DNA of 64,000 bases from Cymodocea nodosa (Eukaryota > Streptophyta > Magnoliopsida > Alismatales > Cymodoceaceae), in assembly GCA_036874045.1 (NCBI GenBank), contig CM072341.1, positions 8,258,501 to 8,322,500 on the forward strand, read 5' to 3'. Under the pieces are notes generated by a model. That model saw only the letters and a program-made list of their open reading frames with translations, was not told where the DNA came from and made no database searches. Within the stretch, counting starts at the first letter, position 1, and each line of letters starts with the position of its first letter. The position numbers and the translations under genes are program-made. Below are positions 1 to 9,362 of this stretch, one piece after another.

Positions 1-2588
1 TGATGCATGTGAGTTAGGTAAACTTCATAAAAACTCTTTTAAATCCAAAACTGATATATCAAGCAAGAGAGTCTTAGAACTTATACATATAGATCTATTT
101 AGACCAACAAGAATCATGAGTCTTGGTGGTAAACGGTATGTACTTCTTTTAGTAGATGACTTCTCTATATACACTTGGGTATATTTTCTAACATCTAAGA
201 CAAAAGTTTTTAAAAAATTTAAAATGTTTTGCAATCTTGTTCAAAATGAACAAAGTGTCTTTGTTCAAAAACTTAGGAGTGATCATGGTACTGAATTTGA
301 TAATGATCAAATGGATAATTGTTGTATAGTTCATGGCATTGATCACAGATTTTCTTTTCCAAGAGCACCATCTCAAAATGGTGTTGTTGAAAGAAAGAAT
401 CGATCACTTTAGGAAATGACCAGAACTATGTTAAATGAACATAATTTACCTCAAAATCTTTGGGCTAAAGTAGTAAATATAGCTTGTTATGTTATTAACA
501 GAAGTCACTTTAGACCTCTTATTAATAAAACTCCTTTTGAAATTATGTTTGATAGGGTTACAAAAGTTTCCTATATGAAACCATTTGGCTGCAAGTGTTT
601 TATTCTTAATTCTAAGGATAAAAGGGATAAATTTCAAGCCAAAGCGAATAAAGGAATTTTTGTAGGTTACTCTACTAGAAGTAAAGCCTATAGAGTATAT
701 AATAAGACTTCTAAAACTATTGAAGAAACCCTTCATGTAAGCTTTAGTGAAAATTCTTTTAGAGAATTTCAATCTAAAGCTAATAATGATGATATGATCA
801 ATTTCCCAAAAGAATTAGAGATCAATAGAGAGATTGAAGATTTATATGAGAAAATTAAAAACATGAACTTAAATGATTATACTAATGATGAAAGTGATGT
901 ACCTTTAGATGTTGATGAGAATATTGAGAAAAATCAGAAAAATTGGCATTATTCTTCATCACATCCCATCACTCAAGTCATTCGTAATATTAATGAGGGA
1001 GTTAAAACTAGAGCTTTAGTAAATTTAAATAGTATGTGTATGTTTGTTTCTATGATGGAACCAAAGAATATAGAAGAAGCATTATCTGATGAAAATTGGA
1101 TAGTGGCAATGTAAGAAGAACTAAATCAATTCATCAGAAATGATGTTTGGGAATTAGTCTCTCCACCAAAACATCAGTCCATAATAGGTACAAAGTGGAT
1201 CTTTAAAAACAAAACTAATGAGACTGGTCAAGTTATAAGGAACAATGCTAGATTAGTTGCACAAGGGTATACATAAGAAGAAGGACTAGATTATGATGAA
1301 ACATTTGCTCTTGTGGCTAGGTTAGAATGTATTAGAATATTATTGGCCTATGCTTGTTATATGGATATTAAAATATATCAAATGGATGTCAAGGGTGCAT
1401 TTCTAAATGGTTTAATTAATGAAGAAGTTTATGTGAAACAACTACCTAGATTTGAAGATATTAAAAATCCTGACTGTGTATAAATTGAATAAAGCTTTAT
1501 ATGGTTTAAAGCAAGCACCTAGATCTTGGTATGAAAGGTTATCTACTTTTCTAATAGAACAAGGTTACGTCATGGGAAAAGTAGACCATACTCTATTTAT
1601 CAATAGAGATAATAAAGATTAGATTGTTGTTCAAATATATGTGGATGATATAATCTTTAGAGCAACTTCTGATAAACTAATAAAAATATTTTCTAAAGAA
1701 ATGGTTAGTCAATTTGAAATGAGTATGATAGGAGAACTTTCATATTTTCTAGGACTTCAAATTAAGCAAATGGATAAAGGTATATTTTTAAATCAACAAA
1801 AATATGTAGATGAAATGCTTAAGAAATTTAATTTTAATGATACAATGATTCGAGAAACTCCTATGAGTACTTCTTTAAAGTTAGATATTGATGGCATAGG
1901 AAAATCAATTGATTAAAGGAAATATAGAAGTATGATTGGTTCTTTACTTTATTTGACAACTAGTAGACCTGATATTATTTTTGTTGTGTGTGCTTGTGCT
2001 AGATTTCAATCTAATCCTAAAGAATCACACTCAATTACTATTAAAAGAATATTTAGATATATACAAGGAACTAAAAATTTCAAACTGTATTATTCTAAGG
2101 ATAGTTCAATAGATCTTATAAGATATACTGATGCTAATTACATAGGATCTAAATCTGATAGGAAAAGTACCAGTGGCACGTGTCAATTATTGGGAAATAA
2201 TTTGGTGTCATGGTTTAGTAAAAAGTAAAACTATGTAGCACTTTCAACCACTAAAGCTGAATATGTTGTTGTTGCACTGTGTTGCACTCAGATTCTGTGG
2301 GTAAGGCAAACTTTAGAAGATTTTGGATTATCTAATGATACAACTGAGATTTATTGTAACATTAGTTCTATAATAAATCTTTCCAAAAATCCTATATTAC
2401 ATTCTAGAGCAAAACATATAGAGGTTAGACATCATTTTCTAAGAGATAACGTAATTAAAGGAAAAATTAAATTAGGATATGTGTCTAGTAAAAATCAATT
2501 AGCCGATATATATACAAAACCTCTAGATGAAAATACATTCTGCAACATAAGATTAAATTTAGGTATTTGTAGGCTATGTGATGTGTAA
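1..2588 (+). pseudogene. pol: Copia pol remnant: integrase, reverse transcriptase, RNase H
   Basis: Would encode the enzymes that copy element RNA into DNA and insert it. The reading enters in frame 2 at the end of the GAG-pre-integrase segment (DACELGKLHKNSF). The integrase triad is visible: Asp at 92, Asp at 281 in SDHGTEF, Glu at 389 in NGVVERKN. RT follows with QMDVKGAFLNG near 1380 and YVDD at 1638-1649. RNase H ends with NLGICRLCDV and a stop at 2586-2588. It is broken by in-frame stops (410, 1112, 1274 and others), most explainable as CAA, CAG, CGA or TGG changed to stops, and by a 2-base loss near 1481 that shifts the frame. RNase H acidic residues are also damaged: TDANY where the sister copy has TDADY, and YCN where it has YCD. 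Non-functional. Confidence 0.92.
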
Positions 2589-2673
2589 AATGCTTAATCT
2601 CCACAAAAAGATAAATTTTTTTGATGATGTTGTTTACCTCATAGATATTATATACTTATCATAAATATCTAAG

Positions 2674-3966
2674 TAATATCTAAACTACTACATAAGATAC
2701 TATGTATTTATTGTAAAATTATAGTAGTATCTTATTGATTTTACGTATTCTGTCAAGTTTAATGGTTTTCAAAATTTTAAGTGGAAGTGTAAATGAAAAA
2801 CATTAAATACCTCTGAAATCCTGAAATTTTGATTAAATGTTTTCTTTGGATCAATGAAAGTACATATGATCATGCATGAATTTGACTTGATTGATTAAAC
2901 TTGTAGAATAATTTATATGTAAATCATCTTAAACTACTAATCAAAAGTATGAGCTTATTGAAACTGATTCATATTTTCAGTAAAATCATAGACATAAAAA
3001 TTGTATGAGATTTGTGTTTTATTGCATTTGTATTAATGAAATACATATATACTATGCTTATAATGAAAAGTGCTTACAAAGTGAAAATCTTTGAGAGTTT
3101 ATTGATCAGTTTGATCACGAGCCTTTTGTATTTGAGCAGATAGGTATGTAAGGATTGTTGTCTTGAAAAAGGATTCTTTAAATCTGGCAACCTATGGTCC
3201 TGATCAGACTTAGGATTATTGACTGAAAGCTCATTACACAGGTACAATAGAAAGCTCTTGTATGATTCAAACTTTTCAAACTAACTTTTAAAGAAAATTA
3301 TCAATATGTACTATTTAAGATAATATCTAAATTACTGCTTAAGATACTATGTATTTATTGTAAAATCATAGTAGTATCTTATTGATTTTAAGTAGTTTAT
3401 CAATTTTAATGGTTTTTACGATTTTAAGTGGAATTGTAAATGAAAAACATTAAATACTTCTGACATTTTGAAATTTTGATTAAATGTTTTCTTTGAATCA
3501 AGGAAAATGCATATGACCATGCATAAATTTGACTTAATTGATTAAACTTGTAGAATAAGTTATATATAACTCATCTTAAACTCTTAATGAAAAGTATAAG
3601 CTTATTGAAACTGATTCATATTCTCAGTACAATCATAGAAGTAAAAAATTGTATAAGATTTGTGTTTTATTGCATCTGTATTAATGGAATACATATATAC
3701 TGTGCTTAAAATGAAAAATTCTTACAAAGTGAAATTCTTTGAGAGTTTATTGATCAGTTTGATCACGAGCCTTTTGTACTTGAGCAGATAGGTATGTAAG
3801 GATTGTTGTCCTGAAAAAGGATTCTTTAAATCTGGCAACCTAAGGTCCTAATGAGATCTAAGATTATTGACTGAAAGCTCATTACACGGGTACATTAGAA
3901 AGCTCTTGTATGATTCAAGCTTTTCAAACTAACTTTTAAAGAAAATTATGAATATTTACTATTTTG
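2674..3966 (+). repeat. Tandem duplication of a ~647-bp non-coding block after pol
   Basis: Copy 1 (2674-3320) and copy 2 (3321-3966) are head to tail, closely similar, offset by 647 bases. Landmarks repeat in order: TAATATCTAAA, ATCTTATTGATTTTA, TTGATCACGAGCC-like text, GCAGATAGGTATGTAAGG and AGAAAGCTCTTGTATGATTCAA. The minus-strand sister element holds one copy (about 21690-22330), so the doubling is specific to this copy. The block has no long ORF. It also has relatives in the F-box elements (about 35410-36390 and 58250-59265). Confidence 0.85.
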
Positions 3967-4859
3967 AAAAAAATAAATAAATAAATAAATTTGCACTTTA
4001 GTTTATAGTAGAAGAACAATTGTTTCATTAATTACAGATATCTTTGAATCGCGTATAGTTTCTACCAATATGACTACTGATTTATTGAATCAACATTAGT
4101 ACTTTTGAAAACATTTATTTGAGATACCTTCTTTTATTCTCCTTGAATTAATCATATTGAGTTCAAAGTTGTGTTTTGATTCATATACAGTAGGAATTGA
4201 TTCTGGAAATCATTTTTGATGATGTCAGAATAACGGAAGTTTCTAAAAAGAAAATTTAAAAGTATAGTTATACTTAACATCTATTGTCACTACAAGTATA
4301 TTTTGTATTTTGATTGAATATATTTGAAGTATATTTGTAGGGGGAGGATTACCAATGTCGAAAATAGATTAATATAATTCAAAATACAAATCTTGGTTAA
4401 TCTGAATTAATGTCCTCTTAAAATCTTGATGAAATAATTTAAAAAGACAAACAAACTATTTTAGATTCAAAGGACAAAAATGTTTGAATAGTTTAAAATG
4501 TTCTCAAGATAATGTTAAGTTTAGCATGTATGTTGTTTTTGGAACGTTTCAGATGGAAGCATCTGAAACTTGTTTAAGTGTACTAACTAGACGTTATGTT
4601 AGATAAGGTAACGTGTAAAACAACCTCTAAACAGCATTTTACTCGTTAGGTTAGTTAACTCAACGAGTTATACTTGAATATTTCGGGTACCTTGATTGAA
4701 TAAACTTTATTCAATATTTATTTAATATCTAAACCTGACTTCTCTTCACGTTGAGTTATTCGCCTAAAACCCTATTTAAACACTTACTACACGGGCACTT
4801 AGGTTATTTGTAAACTTTTTCAAGAAAATTTTTCCCGCTTGTTGGTATTACAACCTGCG
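3967..4859 (+). other. Non-coding stretch between the block and the env-like ORF
   Basis: No ORF of note. It continues the homology with the F-box element 3' region to about 4345, where ATATATTTGTAG followed by GGGGGAGGA resembles a 3' splice acceptor or purine tract. From about 4500 to 4800 it holds motifs of the type AACGAGT and GTTAGTTAACTCAACGAG, also abundant in the LTRs. A spliced message would be one way to express the ORF downstream; this is inference. Confidence 0.5.
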
Positions 4860-7131
4860 ATGATGGTCTCCAAGTTCTACAAAGTTTGTGGCAGAGGAAA
4901 AGGCAAAAGCAGAGGAGATGCAACAGGAAAAGAAATAGAAAATGATGAAGTTCCACGCACTTGGTTCAAGAAAATATTTCGAGTGGACAAAAGGTTAGTA
5001 GAAATTTATAGTGAATATTTCTTTCCTGAAGGCATACTGAATGAAGTTAGACAAGAACTCCAAAATAATGATGCAAATATTACATACATGGGTATTCGTA
5101 GTAAATTTGATAGAGAAAACAGAATGAAATGTGCTGAGATTGCATTTCTCGAGCAGTATGCAAATTATTTGGAAAAAGGTGTAGGTTCTTCAAGTAGAAC
5201 TCCTCAAATACCATTAAACGGTACTAGACTACATGCATTTGAGGAAGAGCATGAATCAGCTATCCCTACCCCTTTATATTCAAAACAAGTAGAATCAAAG
5301 ATTGCTGTAGACAAAACAAAAGTTGATAGTCTTCGAAACGCCGTAGCAATTGAGAGTGCCTTAAAAGAATTAAAGCAGAAAACTTTTATGGAGCAAGTTG
5401 AAAAGAAAACAACAATACTTGAAGAGGAGAAACAGAAATGTTATAGAAGAAGAAAAGTTAGAAAAATTATGTCTAAGGAAACAAAGTCTATTGAAAAAGG
5501 AAAATCAGATGAAAATTTATTTCCAAAGGAAAATGTATGTCTAAACATTGTACCTTATTGTGCATCTGATAAACTCATCAGTTTCGAACACAATGAAACT
5601 GATGAAGATAATGAGACTTTATTTTCCCTTGCTAGAAAGCTTGAGAAGAAATACAAGTCAAATATGAGCTCAAGTTTTTCTATTAGTACAAGTCCTGATG
5701 ATGTAGAAATTGACAAATCCGAGCATCAGGCACCCAACATTGAACAAGTTATGGCAGATATAATTGACAATGTTGAAGCAGTAACTAGTTCACAGGCTGA
5801 ATTGTTTGGAGTAGCAGATATTGAAAATGTTAAGACTCTAGAAGAGCTACAAGTTAACCAGCCTTCTTTAGAATCTATAAAAGTAGAGTCTGAGAATTCA
5901 CAGCATGAATCAATGGAAATATCTGTTGAACAAAATGAACAATTACAGATAGATACACCGATTGTAGAATTTGTGGAGAAATTGAACTCTGAAGATTCTA
6001 TAGAGATTGAACAGATGAATGTTGAGCATATTGAAGATGCTCCTAACATTGTTGAAGCTGAAGAATGAAGCTTACCTGAGCAGCTTCAAGATAATATTTT
6101 GGAAAAGGAACAACATGACATTCATTTTGAAGAAGAGGTTCCTGAAGATGAATTAAACTCTGAATCACGGCTTCAGGTATCACCTTCTTTGTGTACAGTA
6201 TTACGAATTCAAGGTAATTCAATTCATTTTAGATCAGAAGAAGCATTGCATAAATACTATAATCTGATTACATGTCAGATTCTGCATGCTCGTCCAATGA
6301 AGTTCAGAAATTTGATGAACATAAGAGATCTATTTGAGTTTCAAGGCCTCATTCAATTCTTGCCAGTAGGAACGAAATGGAAGCAATATAGAGAGCTTAT
6401 TATAGCTTTTTATAGCAATCTGGTCAAGAATGGAAATTTTTTGAAAACTCAAATAAATCAACAGAAGTTTATATTGTCTTCTGAGTTAATTTTTGAAGTT
6501 TTGAGATTAAAGAATGAAGGTGTTGTTGTTACGAACAGATTTGACATGATTAGACAACTGGAATGGAACATTCAGTCTTTATCAAAAATTCCAGATGTAT
6601 ATTCTGAAATGAGATTAATGAAAAATCTAAATGCAGAGGCAAGGTTTATACTAAATATATTGCATGCAAATTTATTTCAGAGAGTTGGACACAATTTGGA
6701 AGTCAGCAGAAGCTGTTTATATGCAACTTATGGCCTACTGAATAGAATTCAAATAAATTGGTTTGATGTTTTTGTCTCAACTACAACATATGAGTTCAAA
6801 GTTATTTTATGGTGATGTTGTATGTAGAATCCTTACAAGCCAATTGAATTTATCCGACTGGCCCTATGAAACTAAAGGCATGAGAGCATTTAGTGTTAAA
6901 GATTTGCAAAAATTTCAGGCCATGCCTAAACTTCAACGACAACAACAACAACAACCTGATTGTATAGACCACATACAACAACAACAACAAAGTTATTCGG
7001 TTAAAGCAGAACAGCAAACCCAGCTACCTCCTGACTTAGATGTAGTGCTTAACGATATCAGAAATGATATTAGGCATCTAGGAGATAAAATATGTAATGC
7101 TATAAGTGATATACTTAGGAGGGGTCGATAA
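4860..7131 (+). pseudogene. Sirevirus env-like / additional ORF, broken
   Basis: Lies between pol and the 3' LTR, where Sireviruses carry an 'env-like' ORF of uncertain function. I start at the ATG pair at 4860 (MMVSKFYK). The first ~400 codons are hydrophilic and acidic, with a basic GRGKGKSRG stretch near the start; a TGA at 6066 interrupts. The same frame resumes to 6815 with a conserved region (DLFEFQGLIQFLP, FYSNLVKNG, LLNRIQINWFDVF) resembling the plant transposon-associated domain I know as PF20167 (from memory, not searched). A frameshift near 6800 moves to frame 1 (KLFYGDVV), ending in a Gln-rich segment (about 6934-7020) and a tail LNDIRNDIRHLGDKI. I see no signal peptide or membrane segment, so a true envelope role is not supported. 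The minus-strand copy is an internal deletion derivative. A homologue lies in gypsy context at 27660-29312. Confidence 0.7.
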
Positions 7132-7598
7132 CTGTTTTTGTTTGTTTCTGAATACAAAATGTAATGTTTGTATTACTTGTTTGATTCATTGAACAATACA
7201 TTTTTCTGTAAATGTGTTCAATTATTATTCTTGTTTACAGAAAGAGTTGTAAATATATCTCTTATATATATATATATTCCCTGTAATTATCTTTTTGATT
7301 AATGACAAAAAGGGGGAGAAATATTATAAAAAGATGATTATGATCTTAATTGCATATATTATAAAGCGAGATAATATTTAAATGGTTTCTGACAAATGAT
7401 AATTAGAGAACTGATACATATATAATTATTGACATCTGAGAGTTTTAGTTTTGAGAGGTAAAATTTACACAAACAATAGAAATAAGCTTAAGTGAACTTA
7501 AGTCAACAAAAAGGTTTGTTGAATTAAAAGTTAACCCAACGAAGGTGCTTTGTTGAGTTAAACATATTTCATAATTGATTTGATATGGTTTTATCATC
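7132..7598 (+). other. Non-coding region before the 3' LTR with an extra purine tract
   Basis: AT-rich, with a TA microsatellite at about 7263-7276 and a purine tract AAAAAGGGGGAGAA at 7307-7320 that nearly repeats the tract next to the LTR. The sister element keeps both tracts (minus strand, near 20090 and 19803). No coding signal. Confidence 0.6.
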
Positions 7599-7612
7599 AA
7601 AAAGGGGGAGAT
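7599..7612 (+). promoter_or_regulatory. Polypurine tract
   Basis: AAAAAGGGGGAGAT lies directly before the LTR start TGTTGAG. It would prime plus-strand DNA synthesis in reverse transcription. Confidence 0.85.
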
Positions 7613-7968
7613 TGTTGAGTATTTTGTTTTGATGATGTGTGCTGAATGAAAATAATCATATTTGCTCAATTACTATTGCTTGTGAAAAGAAATTAAAATC
7701 ATCAATTAATACATAAAAAACTTACTAGCATAAATACTTGTCTGTATTGGATCTGAAGTTAATAACTAGTCGTTTCATTGCATTAATTTCTCATTTAACT
7801 AAACGTTAAGTTAACGTGTGTTTTTATTGAAAAACATGATATGTTTTAAAGTTATATCTTTTGTATCATGAGGAGTGCACATTTCGACAACTCGTTAAGT
7901 TAGAGTTTTGTTTGTATAGAGGTTACGTGAGAACTCGTTAAGTTAGAGGCTTAAAGGTTAAAATAGGT

Positions 7969-8497
7969 CACGTGATAACTCATTAAGTTAGTGAGTGAAA
8001 GAAGAGACGAACTTGTTAAGTTAGTGTTATACACGTGGTGAAATTATAAGTTACGAATGTTGTATTGTATCATGTGAGGTGCACATGTTTAACTCGTTAA
8101 GTTAACATAACTAAACGCGTTGAGTTGCTATATTGAACACTAAGGCAACGCGTTAGGTTAGCGTTATAAATTTAAGTTGTTATTTTTGCACGTGGTAAAA
8201 TTCTTATTATAAAAACATTTGTTTATTACTGAATCGGTGAGTTAATGTTTTTTCGGAGACTTACAGTCGTAACTATCCGAAAGGTAACTTAAGTCATGTT
8301 TTCAGGTCTTGACACATGTCTCACTAGTTTATGGTATAAAGAGTTTTTCGATGACTTACAACCGTAACTATCCGAAACTTAAACTATTTTCGGTGAGTTA
8401 TTGTTTAACCTTCCGAAAGAAAGGTTAAGCTGGTTCGTTGAGTTAGCGTAACACCACAAATTTAGTTCGTTGAGTTAGCTATAATACTTGTCACGTG
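7969..8497 (+). promoter_or_regulatory. LTR U3 array of CACGTG palindromes and AACTCGTTAAGTTAG motifs
   Basis: CACGTG occurs at 7969-7974, 8032-8037, 8189-8194 and 8492-8497. This hexamer is the core of the plant G-box, bound by bZIP and bHLH factors. Between them are repeats of AACTCRTTAAGTTAG and GTTCGTTGAGTTAGC. All lie upstream of the TATA box, so they probably control LTR transcription; that role is inferred. Confidence 0.5.
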
Positions 8498-8796
8498 AAA
8501 TGGCACATGAGCAACTCATTAAGTTAGAAACGTTAAGTTATATTTATATACTTGTGTTACTCATTTAGTTAACATTAAAGTAACGACTTCTTATTACGCT
8601 TGATGAAAGATTTTGGACGATAAAGTTTATTTTGCAGGAAATTTTTCAGAGATCCAAGACTGATGATTAAAGAAAATTCGAAATATAAACATGGGTCAGA
8701 ACGTGTGTGTTTCGATGAAGGAAAAAGAAAAGACCTAGAGAAGTGGAAAACTGGTAGTGATTAAACGTGAAGGATATGCATGAAATGAAGATACAG

Positions 8797-8805
8797 TATA
8801 AAAGG
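8797..8805 (+). promoter_or_regulatory. LTR TATA box
   Basis: TATAAAAGG, kept in other LTR copies near 12610 and 32015, on the minus strand near 18615, and as ATATAAAAGG near 52260. Confidence 0.65.
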
Positions 8806-9362
8806 CATAGAATTCTCGGTGATCAAACTATCCTTGCACACAAAAAGAAAAATCTTTTCAAGGATCAAACTATCCCTGCACACCAAAAGAAAAAATTTTT
8901 TTAGGGATCAAAAACACCTCTTCGAGGAAAATCTCTCAAGTGGAAGAAAGTTCAGTGAAGCAGAAAAAGGTATTATTTATGTCACTGAAGATTTAAAGTA
9001 TCAGAAGAAAGCAAATTCGATGAAGAAGAGAAAGACAAGATATTCGTCATTGAAGAATTGCTAAAGAAGAAAAAGAAGAAGAAGAAAGATCTCAAATAGG
9101 GAGAAATGTTTTAAATTCCACAAATTAGTTTTCTCTATTTGTAGTTATGAAATTGTTTAGATGATACATGGTATCGAGATATAATTGCATCTACAATTTC
9201 TGAGGAGAATTGAATTGTATATTGTAATTGAAACCTTGAATAAAAATGATTTTATGAAAACAATGTCTCGACTTGTTTTTGTGTTTTAAAGTTTCAATTA
9301 TATTTCAGAAAATATTAAAAATACACAATTCACCCCCTCTTGTGTAGCCATACGATCCTACT

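Larger units (their letters stand above)
1..9362 (+). mobile_element. Sirevirus-type Ty1/copia retrotransposon, 5' end outside window
   Basis: Order seen: integrase, reverse transcriptase, RNase H, non-coding block, env-like extra ORF, polypurine tract, LTR. The integrase-before-RT order defines Ty1/copia. The extra ORF after pol, the long LTR (about 1.75 kb) and the polypurine tract AAAGGGGGAGATTG running into TGTTG are as known for the Sirevirus lineage. The 5' LTR, primer-binding site, gag and protease lie left of base 1. Many nonsense codons and a frameshift make it a dead copy. Its LTR is shared with a second truncated copy that follows directly. Confidence 0.85.
7613..9362 (+). repeat. 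Copia LTR, ~1.75 kb
   Basis: Starts TGTTGAGTATTTTG after the polypurine tract and ends near CGATCCTAC. Other copies (30923-32583) show canonical TG...CA ends, finishing CCTACA. The U3 half holds repeated AACTCGTTAAGTTAG motifs and four CACGTG palindromes. A TATA box is at 8797-8805 with transcribed LTR sequence downstream. It is 3' LTR to element 1 and runs directly into the gag of the next copy, with no primer-binding site between. Confidence 0.88.

Noticed and set aside
4860..7131. A true viral envelope glycoprotein
   Set aside because: No signal peptide, membrane segment or cysteine pattern; 'env-like' is only positional.
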